Assembly: GCF_047302465.1 (NCBI RefSeq)
Contig: NZ_CP178621.1
Location: forward strand, 1-64,000
DNA from: JACMRP01 sp047302465
GTDB taxonomy: Bacteria > Bdellovibrionota > Bdellovibrionia > Bdellovibrionales > Bdellovibrionaceae
Reading direction: 5' to 3'
Length of the DNA: 64,000 nucleotides
Shown here: positions 1-9,648 of the stretch, one piece after another
Layout: every line of letters begins with the position of its first letter
How positions within the stretch are numbered: position 1 is the first letter of the stretch
The notes under the pieces: model-generated
What the model was told of the DNA's origin: nothing
The model's database searches: none
Seen by the model: the letters and a program-made list of their open reading frames with translations, nothing else
Position numbers and translations under genes: made by a program

Positions 1-1422
1 GTGGATATCAATAATTCGTTCTGGGCGCTCATCAAAACAAAGATGAAGAGCCGAAATGTGAATAATAAGTACTTGGAGACGTGGCTCGATCCAATCGAGT
101 ACCTATCGACTTCGGGTTCTACTGAGCGTCCGCGTATTGTTTTGGGTGTCCCTAACGCCCTTCATCAATACTATGTTACTCAGAACCTTCAGGATCAGAT
201 TTATACAGAAATTTCGGATAGTTATAAAAGCCCATTTGAGGTTGAGTTCGTTATCACGGGCAACAAACCGCCGCTTCCTCCAGAGAACCCACTAGCTTTG
301 GATGAGGCAATTAACGCTAATGAACAAGCGCACTTGCGTCCTCAAACTCAGACTATTCAACATGCGCCGGTGACTACTCAAAAGTCGACTTCAGACTTTT
401 TGAATACGGAACTCAGCTTCTCCACATTCGTTGTGGGGAAAAATTCAGAGTTTGCCCATGCTGCTTGTTTCAACGTGGCTAGAAACCCTGGGGCCGATGA
501 TTACAATCCTCTATATATATTCGGGCCTGTGGGTATGGGTAAAACGCATCTATTAAATGCGGCCGGAAATTATATCCGTGAACAATTTCCACACCTTAGA
601 ATCACTTATATCTCGGCAGAACGCTTCTTAAATGAGTGCGTGGCGGCCCTACGCCACTATCAAATGGATAAGTTCCGCCAGAAGTATCGCGAAAACTCTG
701 ACATCTTATTAGTGGACGATGTTCAGTACATCGGCCGCGGAGAAGCTGTTCAAGAGGAGTTTTTCCATACGATTAATAACTTCATTGATCGTAAGAAACA
801 GGTGATCTTAGCCAGCGACCGTATGCCTAAGGATATCTTAGGTTTAGAAGACCGCAGCCGTACCCGTTTAGAGCGTGGTTTGATTGCAGACATCACCATG
901 CCGGATTTAGAAACTAGAATTGCGATCTTAAGATATAAAGCTGAAAAGTTTGGCGTACGCATGCCTGAAGATGTGGTGAACCATATTGCCCGCATTTCAA
1001 AGCGCTCGATTCGTGAACTTGAAGGCAATCTTAAGAAAGTTAAAATTTACTCTGAACTTCAAGGACTTAGCATTGACTACGATTTGGTGAAAAAGATTCT
1101 TTCACACCACGAAAGCCAATCTACGATTTCTTTGGAAGAGATCCAAAAGCTGGTAGCAGATCACTTTAAAGTAAAAATGACGGATCTTAAATCTAGCACT
1201 CGCGCAAAACCGATCGTGGTTCCGCGCCAGATTGCAATGTATTTAATTAAGAAGTTTTTAGATAGATCGTTGGTTGATATTGGAAAAGCTTTTGGCGGCA
1301 AAGATCACACTACTGTGATGAATGCGCTTGAAAGAGTCCAACATCTACAATCTACTGATCAAGATATTATGAAAGATATCGAAGAGTTGGAGACAAGAAT
1401 CCACAATATCACAGGGGTGTGA
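1..1422 (+). CDS. dnaA: Chromosomal replication initiator DnaA
   Basis: DnaA is the AAA+ ATPase that binds DnaA boxes, melts the origin and recruits the replicative helicase. The 473-residue protein has the full family layout: an N-terminal helicase-interaction domain (1-85), a short variable linker (about 90-135), an AAA+ core with Walker A GPVGMGKT at 175-182 and Walker B ILLVDD at 235-240, and a C-terminal DNA-binding domain with the box-recognition motif DHTTVM at 435-440. The start is GTG at base 1, so its promoter and ribosome site lie outside the window. It is followed directly by a probable origin and dnaN, the classic arrangement. Nothing suggests truncation. Confidence 0.98.
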   Translation: MDINNSFWALIKTKMKSRNVNNKYLETWLDPIEYLSTSGSTERPRIVLGVPNALHQYYVTQNLQDQIYTEISDSYKSPFEVEFVITGNKPPLPPENPLALDEAINANEQAHLRPQTQTIQHAPVTTQKSTSDFLNTELSFSTFVVGKNSEFAHAACFNVARNPGADDYNPLYIFGPVGMGKTHLLNAAGNYIREQFPHLRITYISAERFLNECVAALRHYQMDKFRQKYRENSDILLVDDVQYIGRGEAVQEEFFHTINNFIDRKKQVILASDRMPKDILGLEDRSRTRLERGLIADITMPDLETRIAILRYKAEKFGVRMPEDVVNHIARISKRSIRELEGNLKKVKIYSELQGLSIDYDLVKKILSHHESQSTISLEEIQKLVADHFKVKMTDLKSSTRAKPIVVPRQIAMYLIKKFLDRSLVDIGKAFGGKDHTTVMNALERVQHLQSTDQDIMKDIEELETRIHNITGV

Positions 1423-1674
1423 ATGTGGACTGTGGAAAAGCCTGTGGGTAGGTTTGCTGGTTAAAATGTGCATTCAACTTACCCACAATTTTGAAAAATT
1501 AAAGCGAGATTTCGCAAAGAGTTTTTCCACGAAGAAAGTTAAAGAGTTTTAAGTATTTAAATAGCAATGGCAGTTATCCACAGTCCTACTACTACTACTA
1601 GTATTTATATATATAGTAATAGATTAATAAGGGACTCATTAAGGATACAGGGATAAAGATAACAAAGGGACGTT
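1423..1674. other. oriC: Probable chromosomal origin oriC (dnaA-dnaN intergenic region)
   Basis: This 252-base gap carries a cluster of DnaA-box-like 9-mers. There is one perfect TTATCCACA at 1574-1582 and near matches at 1431-1439 (TGTGGAAAA, reverse of TTTTCCACA), 1443-1451 (TGTGGGTAG), 1479-1487 (TTACCCACA) and 1523-1531 (TTTTCCACG). An AT-rich stretch follows from about 1601 to 1635. No gene is visible. Origins between dnaA and dnaN are usual in many bacteria, and I recall the B. bacteriovorus origin being mapped there. Confidence 0.9.
1574..1635 (+). promoter_or_regulatory. Basal unwinding element: DnaA box, five DnaA-trios and AT-rich region
   Basis: A perfect DnaA box TTATCCACA (1574-1582) is followed by a 3-base spacer GTC. 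Then come five uninterrupted CTA triplets (1586-1600), which read 3'-GAT-5' on the opposite strand, and then an A/T run with TATATATATAG. This matches the box/trio/unwinding layout described for Bacillus subtilis. It shows where DnaA would load on single strands and which direction opening would proceed (towards dnaN). Confidence 0.85.
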
Positions 1675-2778
1675 ATGAAATTCGAAATCGATAAAAGAGA
1701 TTTGCTAAGCTTAATCGGTAAAACTCAAAATATTGTCGAAAAAAGAAATACCATGCCTATTTTGGTAAATATCTTATTGGAAGCAGACAATGATGCTTTG
1801 AAGGTATTTGCAACTGACTTGGAAGTAAGCCTGACAGATCAAGTTAAGATCAAGGTTGTTCAACCAGGTAAAGTAGCAGTGAGTGCAAAAAGTCTTTTTG
1901 ATATTGCTAAAGAACTTTCTGAAGGCACTATCCAATTAATCAAAAAAGAAAATAACTGGCTTGAGATCAAGCAAGGTAAATACACTTCTAAAATTGTTGG
2001 TATCAGTGCGGATGAATATCCAATCTTCCCAACTTACAACGCTCAATCATTTATTAAAGTTCAAGCAAGTGTCTTGAAAGACATGATTGATAAAACAATC
2101 TTCAGCGTTTCTACAGATGAAACTCGTTACCACCTCAATGGCGTTTATTTTGAAATCGTTGGTGGTACTGGTTTTAGAATGGTTGCAACAGACGGTCATA
2201 GAATGAGTATCGTGAATAGAATTCAAAACGATGCAAAATCAAATGCAGCAGGCGTAATCATTCCTCGTAAAGGTCTTGGTGAAATTAAAAAGTTGCTAGA
2301 CGGTGTGGATGGAACTGTGGAAATCGCCATAGAGGGTTCACAATTTATTCTAAAACATTCATCAACAACTTTGATGATTCGTTTGATCGAAGGAAAGTAC
2401 CCGAATTATCAACAATTTATTCCACAGAAATTGACTCAGAAAATTGAAATCAATCGCGAAAATTTCCTGACTTCTTTGAAACGCGTATCCTTGTTGGCTA
2501 ATCAAAAGTCAAAAGCAGTTCAATTGAATCTGACGAATGGAAAAATGGAAATTTCTTCTAACAACCCTGAACTGGGCGACGCAAAAGAAGAAATCGAAGT
2601 TGATTACCATGGCAATGAATTGAAAATCGGTTTCAACGCAAAATTCATCACGGATATTCTGACGAGCATTGCAGAAGATCGTATTGATTTTGAATTGAAT
2701 GACCAACTTTCACCAGGATTGGTAAGACCGCATAACGATACAAGCTACACTTGTGTTCTTATGCCTATGAGAATTTGA
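1675..2778 (+). CDS. dnaN: DNA polymerase III sliding clamp (beta subunit)
   Basis: DnaN is the ring-shaped clamp that tethers DNA polymerase III and other DNA-processing enzymes to DNA. The 367-residue length and sequence fit the three-fold repeated clamp architecture. It begins MKFEIDKRDLL with the recognisable segment KRNTMPIL near residue 23, and ends with the typical PMRI tail, which in this family lies close to the partner-binding pocket. An AAAGGGA ribosome site precedes the ATG. The origin lies upstream and recF begins inside its stop codon (TGATG), so dnaN and recF are translationally coupled. Confidence 0.98.
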   Translation: MKFEIDKRDLLSLIGKTQNIVEKRNTMPILVNILLEADNDALKVFATDLEVSLTDQVKIKVVQPGKVAVSAKSLFDIAKELSEGTIQLIKKENNWLEIKQGKYTSKIVGISADEYPIFPTYNAQSFIKVQASVLKDMIDKTIFSVSTDETRYHLNGVYFEIVGGTGFRMVATDGHRMSIVNRIQNDAKSNAAGVIIPRKGLGEIKKLLDGVDGTVEIAIEGSQFILKHSSTTLMIRLIEGKYPNYQQFIPQKLTQKIEINRENFLTSLKRVSLLANQKSKAVQLNLTNGKMEISSNNPELGDAKEEIEVDYHGNELKIGFNAKFITDILTSIAEDRIDFELNDQLSPGLVRPHNDTSYTCVLMPMRI

Positions 2779-3899
2779 TGTTTTTTGAAAAAGTTCGGAT
2801 TCACAATTTTCGAAACTTCGTTGAATCCCAAGCAGAGTTTTCCCCACGACTGAACGTCTTTCTTGGGGAAAACGGCCAAGGTAAAACAAATCTCCTTGAA
2901 GCGCTTTATCTAACTCTTCAAGGAGAAACCTTTCGCTACGCCGACAATGTGAATCTCATCCGTAGCAATATCGATTTTTCATTACTGCAATCTCAAGTCC
3001 GTCATCGTGATCTGACTTACGAGTTAAAAACTCAAATCATGAAAAGTCGAAAGCATCACTTTCTGAATGGGAAGCGTGTTAGTAGCTCTGATTTAAAAAA
3101 AGAATTTTCGGCTGTCGTGTTTAGTCCCGAGAGTTTAGCCTCCATCAAAGAAGGCGCCGATTTTCGCCGAACTCTCATTGATGATTTGCTGATTAGTTTT
3201 AACAAACGAAACGCCGATTTAATCTCAGAATTTCGCAAAGCACTAAAAACGCGCAATAGAATTCTTAAAAATTTCGTCGAGGACAAAGAAGACAAACTCA
3301 ATACAATGCGCCTGATTGAGAGTATAAACCCTTCTTTCCTTCGTTTAGGGGCTCAGCTGACCATCGCCCGGATTTCCGCGCTCCAGGGGCTTTTGAAGGA
3401 TTTTAATAGCGCGATGCAATACATTTCCAATAATAACCAAGAAGTGAGTGTTGAATACATACTCTCTGGGCAAAATGCGCTTAGTTTTAGTGCACAAGAT
3501 GTGTTTGATGCACTACAAAAACGAAGCTTAGAATTGCGTGATGCAGAACTCTCTGGAGGAGTCAGTTTAGTAGGCCCTCACAAACACGATATCGTCTTCC
3601 TATATGGGCAAAAAGACTCGCGTTTTTATTGTTCGCAGGGGCAGCAAAGAGCGATCATATTATCTTTCAAAATGGCTCAAATTGTGTATCATAGGAAGGC
3701 TCACGACGTTTACCCAATTTTGATGTTGGATGATGTCTTATCTGAACTCGATCAACAGAAGAGGGACTCACTGATTACGTTCTTACACGAGATCAATACC
3801 CAAATTTTTGTGACGACGACGGACTTCGCTTTACCGAAGAGTTTTTCTTTGGACGAAGTGACTGTTTTAAAAATTAACAACGGGCAAATTCTTCAGTGA
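2778..3899 (+). CDS. recF: DNA replication and repair protein RecF
   Basis: RecF is an SMC/ABC-like ATPase that acts with RecO and RecR to load RecA at single-strand gaps. I chose the ATG at 2778, which overlaps the dnaN stop. A start 27 bases further upstream would merely read into dnaN. The resulting 373-residue protein starts MFFEKVRIHNFRNF and shows Walker A GENGQGKT at 30-37, an ABC signature-like LSGG followed by GPHKHD, and Walker B plus D-loop LMLDDVLSELD near the C-terminus. Length is typical. Position between dnaN and gyrB is the ancestral one. Confidence 0.96.
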   Translation: MFFEKVRIHNFRNFVESQAEFSPRLNVFLGENGQGKTNLLEALYLTLQGETFRYADNVNLIRSNIDFSLLQSQVRHRDLTYELKTQIMKSRKHHFLNGKRVSSSDLKKEFSAVVFSPESLASIKEGADFRRTLIDDLLISFNKRNADLISEFRKALKTRNRILKNFVEDKEDKLNTMRLIESINPSFLRLGAQLTIARISALQGLLKDFNSAMQYISNNNQEVSVEYILSGQNALSFSAQDVFDALQKRSLELRDAELSGGVSLVGPHKHDIVFLYGQKDSRFYCSQGQQRAIILSFKMAQIVYHRKAHDVYPILMLDDVLSELDQQKRDSLITFLHEINTQIFVTTTDFALPKSFSLDEVTVLKINNGQILQ

Positions 3900-3926
3900 T
3901 GAAAATTTAACTGAGAGGAAATACGC

Positions 3927-6359
3927 GTGTCAGATCAAAATGTATCGACGGCTCCAGAGCAAAAAAATTATGGTGCCGATCAAATTCAAGTTCTTGAAGG
4001 CCTCGAGGCCGTACGCAAAAGACCAGGGATGTATATCGGTGACACCGGTGTGCGTGGTTATCATCACCTTGTGTATGAGATTGTGGATAACTCAGTAGAC
4101 GAAGCACTTGCCGGATATTGCAAACACATTCAAGTCACTATCAACACAGATGAATCAATCACAGTAGAAGATGATGGTCGTGGTATTCCTGTTGATGCTC
4201 ATAAAAACGGAAAATCAGCTCTTGAAATCGTTATGACAGTTCTTCACGCCGGTGGAAAATTCGACGGCGGTGGTTATAAAGTTTCCGGTGGTCTGCATGG
4301 CGTGGGTGCATCCGTTGTGAATGCTCTTTCGGCGCGTTGCCAAGTAGAAGTTCATCGTGAAGGCGCCGTATGGGTGCAACGCTATGAAAAAGGCATCATC
4401 AAGAATCAAGTAGAAAAAGGCGAAGCAACAAGCAAGACAGGAACGAAAACAACTTTCAAACCAGATCGTGAAATTTTCAAAGACGAAACGATCACTTATG
4501 ATTTCAGCACTCTAGCAAATCGTTTCCGTGAACTTGCATTCTTGAATGGCGGTCTTCATATTTCTTTGAAAGATGAACGCACTGGCAAAAAGCAAGACTT
4601 CCAATATGCAAATGGTGTCGCTGAATTCGTTCAGTTCATGAACCAATCTAAAAAAGCTCTTCACGGCGAAGTCGTTTATTTCCGTGGTGAAAAAGACAAC
4701 GTCGATGTTGAAGTCGCTCTTCAGTGGAATGATTCTTACTCAGAATCTATTTTCACTTATTGCAATAACATCAATACTCACGAAGGTGGAACTCACTTGA
4801 TGGGTTTCCGTGCCGCTTTGACTCGTACAACGAATCAATACGCGACCGAGAAAAACCTTTTGAAAGATTTGAAAGAGAATCTTGAGGGTGAAGATATCCG
4901 CGAAGGTTTGGCAGCAGTTATCTCTGTCAAAGTTCGTGAGCCGCAATTCGAAGGACAAACTAAAACCAAACTTGGGAATACCGAAGTAAAAGGGATTGTC
5001 GAGTCGTTGGTGAATGATAAATTGGCTGATTGGATGGATAGAAATCCTTCCGTCGCTAAGAACATCATCATGAAGTGTGTGGAATCTGCACGCGCGCGTG
5101 AGGCCGCTCGTAAGGCTCGTGATCTGACTCGTCGTAAGACAGCGTTGGATGGCGGATCTTTGCCAGGTAAAATGGCGGATTGCCAAGAACGTGATCCATC
5201 TAAGTGTGAATTGTACCTGGTAGAGGGTGACTCCGCGGGTGGTTCCGCGAAGCAGGGTCGCGATCGTAAGACTCAAGCGGTTTTGCCATTGAAAGGTAAA
5301 ATCCTGAACGTAGAAAAAGCACGTTTTGATAAAATGCTTTCCAACGAAGAGATCAAAATGATGATCTCTGCTCTTGGAACAGGTATCGGCAAAGACAATG
5401 TGAGCGTGGATAAAATCCGTTATCACAAAATCATTATCATGACCGATGCCGACGTGGATGGATCCCACATCCGTACCCTGCTTTTGACATTCTTCTTCCG
5501 TCAAATGCCAGAAGTACTTGAGCGCGGTTATATCTATGTCGCTCAGCCACCTTTGTATCGCGCGAAAAAAGGTCAAAGCGAAACTTACTTGAAAGATGAA
5601 GCGGCATTGACTGAATATCTTTTGAGTTCGGGACTGAACAATTTCAAACTTAAAGGCAAAGAAAAAGTTTCTGAAGCGGATCTTCGTAAGATGATCATCA
5701 ACATTCAGAAATTCAATGCGCTTTTGAAAACCTCATCTGCGAAGTATGACCGTGACGTGCTTTACTTCTTCCTAAGTAAAGTTGCGAACTTGGAAATGAC
5801 TTTGAATGACGAGAAAAAATTGGCGTCTGCTTTGAAAGATTTCGAAGCATGGGTTCAAGCAAATCCAAATCTTGGAATTACCGAAGTGAAGTCTGAAGTT
5901 AAAAAAGACGAACATGGAAAACTTCAAGCTGAAGTCTACACAGTTCGTTATGCAGATCGCATGACAACAAACTTTGGCGCATCGAATTTGAATGCTCCCG
6001 AGGTTGTTGAGCTCTTGAATCTGTGGACAGGTATTCAAACAGTAACGACGTTGCCATTCACGATCGTGCAAAATGATACAGAAGTTGCTTTTGAAAACTA
6101 CACGGATTTCCAAAATCACGTGATGGAATCAACTAAAAAAGGTGTTTACATCCAACGCTATAAGGGATTGGGAGAGATGAATCCGGAGCAGTTGTGGGAA
6201 ACCACTTTGAATCCGGAACACAGAGCCCTCTTGAGAGTGAGCATCGATGACGCTGTTGCGGCCGATGAGACTTTCAGTGTCTTGATGGGTGAACAAGTAG
6301 AGCCTCGTCGTCAGTTTATTCACGACAATGCTCTTCTTGCACGAAGCTTGGATGTTTAA
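3927..6359 (+). CDS. gyrB: DNA gyrase subunit B
   Basis: GyrB is the ATPase subunit of the type II topoisomerase that introduces negative supercoils. The 810 residues contain the GHKL ATP-binding motifs (EIVDNSVDEA at about 51-60, DDGRGIP at 82-88, GGLHGVGASVVNAL at 121-134) and the TOPRIM motif EGDSAGGSAKQGRD from 433, with the metal-binding TDADVDGSHI further on. The tail QRYKGLGEMNPEQLWETT is the usual one. The start is GTG at 3927, supported by GAGAGGA seven to thirteen bases upstream. It is slightly longer than the short GyrB class, with an insertion-like stretch after the TOPRIM domain (about residues 560-680) as in Gram-negative GyrB. Confidence 0.97.
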   Translation: MSDQNVSTAPEQKNYGADQIQVLEGLEAVRKRPGMYIGDTGVRGYHHLVYEIVDNSVDEALAGYCKHIQVTINTDESITVEDDGRGIPVDAHKNGKSALEIVMTVLHAGGKFDGGGYKVSGGLHGVGASVVNALSARCQVEVHREGAVWVQRYEKGIIKNQVEKGEATSKTGTKTTFKPDREIFKDETITYDFSTLANRFRELAFLNGGLHISLKDERTGKKQDFQYANGVAEFVQFMNQSKKALHGEVVYFRGEKDNVDVEVALQWNDSYSESIFTYCNNINTHEGGTHLMGFRAALTRTTNQYATEKNLLKDLKENLEGEDIREGLAAVISVKVREPQFEGQTKTKLGNTEVKGIVESLVNDKLADWMDRNPSVAKNIIMKCVESARAREAARKARDLTRRKTALDGGSLPGKMADCQERDPSKCELYLVEGDSAGGSAKQGRDRKTQAVLPLKGKILNVEKARFDKMLSNEEIKMMISALGTGIGKDNVSVDKIRYHKIIIMTDADVDGSHIRTLLLTFFFRQMPEVLERGYIYVAQPPLYRAKKGQSETYLKDEAALTEYLLSSGLNNFKLKGKEKVSEADLRKMIINIQKFNALLKTSSAKYDRDVLYFFLSKVANLEMTLNDEKKLASALKDFEAWVQANPNLGITEVKSEVKKDEHGKLQAEVYTVRYADRMTTNFGASNLNAPEVVELLNLWTGIQTVTTLPFTIVQNDTEVAFENYTDFQNHVMESTKKGVYIQRYKGLGEMNPEQLWETTLNPEHRALLRVSIDDAVAADETFSVLMGEQVEPRRQFIHDNALLARSLDV

Positions 6360-6380
6360 TTTATTCTGAATTGGTGAAAT

Positions 6381-8846
6381 ATGTTTGATAATAGTAATCA
6401 AGAAAAAGGCGTTACAGTCGTAGACATCAACAAAGAGATGCGTGATGCGTATCTTCAGTACTCGATGTCAGTAATCGTGGGCCGCGCCCTACCCGACGTT
6501 CGTGACGGTTTAAAACCGGTTCATAGACGTATTTTGTTTGCTCAGCACGAGCTCAGCAACACTCACGATAAACCATATAAGAAATCTGCCCGTGTCGTCG
6601 GAGACGTTATGGGTAAATACCATCCGCATGGTGATGCCGCGATCTACGAAACGATGGTTCGTATGGCTCAGGATTTCTCTATGCGCTACATTCTTACGGA
6701 TGGACAAGGAAACTTTGGCTCTATCGATGGTGATAATGCCGCAGCTTCTCGTTATACCGAAGTTCGTATGACCCGCTTGGCGGAAGAACTTCTTGCCGAT
6801 ATCGAAAAAGAAACAGTTCCATTCGGTCCGAACTACGATGATTCTTTGGAGATCCCGACAGTTCTTCCTGCAAAGTACCCGAATCTTTTGGTGAATGGAT
6901 CTTCAGGTATCGCGGTTGGTATGGCGACGAACATTCCTCCACACAATTTGGGTGAAGTTATTGATGGCGTGATCCACGTGATCAATAACCCAGAATGTAC
7001 TGTGGATGATCTTATGGGCTTTGTAAAAGGTCCTGACTTCCCGACTGCTGGTGTGATTGCTGGTCGCGAAGGGATTATGCAGGCCTACAAAAAAGGTCGC
7101 GGAGTCATCACTTTGAAAGCGGTTGCTGAAATCGTTCAGGCAAAAGACCGCGAAGAAATCATCGTGACAGAGCTTCCTTACCAAGTGAATAAGGCGAAAC
7201 TCATTGAGAGCATCGCAGACCTTGTTCGCGACAAGCAGGTAGAGGGCATCTCTGACATCCGTGATGAATCTTCTCGTGAAGGTATGCGTATCGTGATCAT
7301 CTTGAAACGCGGCGAGAACGCTAGCGTAATCTTGAATCGCTTGTACAAATACACTCAGCTTCAAACGAGCTTTGGTATCATCATGTTGGCTCTTGATAAA
7401 AGAAACCAACCTGTAACCTTCAATCTTAAAAACATGCTTGAAGCTTTCGTAGATCATCGTCGTGATGTAGTTACGAAACGTTGTATCTTCGAACTTAAGA
7501 AAGCCCAAGAGCGCGCGCATATTTTGGAAGGTTTGAAAAAAGCTCTCGATAATATCGACGCCGTAATCGCGACTATCAAAGCTTCGAAAGAGGCCAATGC
7601 TGCTCGTGAAGCATTGATGGCAAAATTTGAGTTCAGTGAACGCCAAGCTCAAGCTATCTTGGAAATGCGTTTGCAACGTTTGACAGGTTTAGAGAGAGAT
7701 AAAATTCTTGCTGAACTTGCTGAGTTGATGAAACAAATCGACTGGTTGAAAATGGTTTTGGCAGATGTTCGTGAAATCTACAAAATCATCGTGGACGAAC
7801 TTCAAGATATCAGAAAACGTTACGCAGATACTCGTCGTACAGAAATCACTGGCGACATGACAGATATCGAAGACGAAGATTTGATCGCTGATGAGTCTAT
7901 GGTGGTAACAATCACTAACACAGGCTACATCAAGCGCATTCCTGTTGAAGAATACCGCGTACAAAAACGTGGCGGTAAAGGCCTCAAAGGAATGGAAACC
8001 AAAGAAGAGGATTATGTAAATAATATCTTTACGGCGACCACCAAGACTATGCTTCTTGTTTTCACTGACAAAGGGAAAGTTTACTGGTGTAAAGTTCATA
8101 AGCTTCCACTCGGAAACCGTACCTCTAAAGGAAAAGCGATTGCGAACGTTGTTCAGTTGTCTAACAACGAAAAAGTTCGTGCGATCCTGCCGATCGATCA
8201 GTTTGAAGAAAACAAATACATCGTCATGCTTACTGAGCGTGGCATTATCAAGAAAACATCTTTGGACGCTTACTCGAATCCTCGTACTGCGGGCGTCATT
8301 GCACTGACGACGGATTTGGACGACGCGATCATTGATTGCAAAATCTCTGATGGCGCAAGCGACATCTTTGTTGCTACCAAAGAAGGTATGTCGATCCGCT
8401 TTAACGAAGCCGACGTTCGCCCAATGGGACGTACAGCTCGTGGCGTGAAAGGCATGACTTTAGCGAAAGAAGATATCGTTGTCGGCATGGAAGTCTTCGA
8501 AAAAGGCAGCAAAGACACTATCTTGATGGTGACTCAATCTGGTTACGGTAAACGTTCAGAGCTTGAAGAGTACAGAATCCAAAGCCGTGGTGGCGTGGGT
8601 ATTATCACTCAGAAAACAACGGACAAAGTGGGTTTGGTTGTTGGCACTCGCAAAGTGAAAGCGACTCAAGAAGTGATCTTGTCGACTGATAAGGGTCAAA
8701 ATATCCGTATGAAGGTTTCTGACATTTCTGTCCTTGGTAGAAATACTCAAGGGGTTCGCCTGATTAACCTTGGCGAAAAAGAAGAAATGGTGACAAGCCT
8801 TGCAGTGGTTGACGATGAAGAAGTTGCTGGTGAGGAAGTTCACTAA
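6381..8846 (+). CDS. gyrA: DNA gyrase subunit A
   Basis: GyrA is the DNA-cleaving and DNA-wrapping subunit of gyrase. The catalytic tyrosine is Y125 in AASRYTEVRM. The C-terminal beta-pinwheel carries the gyrase-specific GyrA box as QKRGGKG at 528-534, which separates it from topoisomerase IV. In the quinolone-determining region (GKYHPHGDAAIYE, 78-90) the position equivalent to E. coli Ser83 is Ala86 and that of Asp87 is Glu90. Length is 821 residues. It follows gyrB by 21 bases, and an acidic tail ends the protein. A lipoprotein gene starts 2 bases after the stop. Confidence 0.97.
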   Translation: MFDNSNQEKGVTVVDINKEMRDAYLQYSMSVIVGRALPDVRDGLKPVHRRILFAQHELSNTHDKPYKKSARVVGDVMGKYHPHGDAAIYETMVRMAQDFSMRYILTDGQGNFGSIDGDNAAASRYTEVRMTRLAEELLADIEKETVPFGPNYDDSLEIPTVLPAKYPNLLVNGSSGIAVGMATNIPPHNLGEVIDGVIHVINNPECTVDDLMGFVKGPDFPTAGVIAGREGIMQAYKKGRGVITLKAVAEIVQAKDREEIIVTELPYQVNKAKLIESIADLVRDKQVEGISDIRDESSREGMRIVIILKRGENASVILNRLYKYTQLQTSFGIIMLALDKRNQPVTFNLKNMLEAFVDHRRDVVTKRCIFELKKAQERAHILEGLKKALDNIDAVIATIKASKEANAAREALMAKFEFSERQAQAILEMRLQRLTGLERDKILAELAELMKQIDWLKMVLADVREIYKIIVDELQDIRKRYADTRRTEITGDMTDIEDEDLIADESMVVTITNTGYIKRIPVEEYRVQKRGGKGLKGMETKEEDYVNNIFTATTKTMLLVFTDKGKVYWCKVHKLPLGNRTSKGKAIANVVQLSNNEKVRAILPIDQFEENKYIVMLTERGIIKKTSLDAYSNPRTAGVIALTTDLDDAIIDCKISDGASDIFVATKEGMSIRFNEADVRPMGRTARGVKGMTLAKEDIVVGMEVFEKGSKDTILMVTQSGYGKRSELEEYRIQSRGGVGIITQKTTDKVGLVVGTRKVKATQEVILSTDKGQNIRMKVSDISVLGRNTQGVRLINLGEKEEMVTSLAVVDDEEVAGEEVH

Positions 8847-8847
8847 G

Positions 8848-9648
8848 ATGCTGAAGCAGGCGCTGATCGTAGGTTTAACTCTCGGTCTTAGTGCCTGCTC
8901 GCCTCCTGAAGCGAAAGATTACAAGGCTGCCCAAGAGGAAATGGCTCAAGGGCACCATCGAATCGCGCTTTCCAACCTTGATCGTGTCTTAAAAAGAGCT
9001 CCCGATAGCGAATACGCGGTGAAGGCCGCGCGCGATGGAGCTCGAATCTCTTCTTTAGAAACCAAAGATTATAAAAAAGCTGCGAGTTACTACCAATTCT
9101 TGGTTTTGCATTCTCCGGATGCGACCGAAAGATTGAATTCGCAAAAGCAGCTGGCTGCGATCTATTTTGATCAGCTTCAAAACTATGACCAAGCCATCAT
9201 CGAGCTTAATAAACTCATTCGCGATACCGAAAGCGATGTGGATATTGCTCGGTATAAGTTGGATATCGCCCGCTCTAATTACTATTTGAATAATTTTTTC
9301 CAAGCTCATAGCGAACTCGATGATCTTCTAAAGCTCAAAGTCGACGATAGTGAACGGTTTTCTGCGTGGGTTTTGAAAAGCAACATTCACATTGCTCTTA
9401 AAGAATACGCGAAAGCGATTGAGATCTTGAAAAAGGTCACGACAACGTTTCCGCAAAAATCTTTGCAAGAAAATGTCTATCAAACGCTCGCGGTTTGTTA
9501 CGAGGAGACGGATAACTTCACAGAGGCCATCAATACATTGGAATCTGTAAAGGATAAGTACGCGCAGCCTGAATATATAGACATCCGTATCAAGCGCCTT
9601 AAAGAACGCCAGAAAAACCGCCCAGGGGCACGGGGGCTTCGAAAGTAA
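8848..9648 (+). CDS. Tetratricopeptide-repeat lipoprotein
   Basis: I take ATG 8848, right after the gyrA stop, because it opens a proper lipoprotein signal (MLKQALIVGLTLGLSAC, lipidated Cys at residue 17). A longer reading frame would overlap gyrA by 48 bases. The 266-residue protein is helical, with repeated TPR-like units (for example ALSNLDRVLKRAP, YDQAIIELNKLI, YAKAIEILKKV, FTEAINTLESVKDKY) across the whole mature chain. This suggests a periplasmic protein-protein scaffold anchored to a membrane. The specific partner is unknown. It is probably co-transcribed with gyrA and overlaps the next gene by one base. Confidence 0.85.
   Translation: MLKQALIVGLTLGLSACSPPEAKDYKAAQEEMAQGHHRIALSNLDRVLKRAPDSEYAVKAARDGARISSLETKDYKKAASYYQFLVLHSPDATERLNSQKQLAAIYFDQLQNYDQAIIELNKLIRDTESDVDIARYKLDIARSNYYLNNFFQAHSELDDLLKLKVDDSERFSAWVLKSNIHIALKEYAKAIEILKKVTTTFPQKSLQENVYQTLAVCYEETDNFTEAINTLESVKDKYAQPEYIDIRIKRLKERQKNRPGARGLRK

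Noticed and set aside
2751..2777. Longer N-terminus for RecF
   Set aside because: The extra nine codons read out-of-frame through the end of dnaN. The protein then starts poorly compared with the family, which begins at ATG 2778.
4740..5576. Long minus-strand open frame (278 codons) inside gyrB
   Set aside because: It lies entirely within the well-supported gyrB gene and its product resembles no protein. It is an antisense shadow of codon use.
6903..7676. Long minus-strand open frame (257 codons) inside gyrA
   Set aside because: It is fully antisense to gyrA, with no ribosome site and no recognisable protein.
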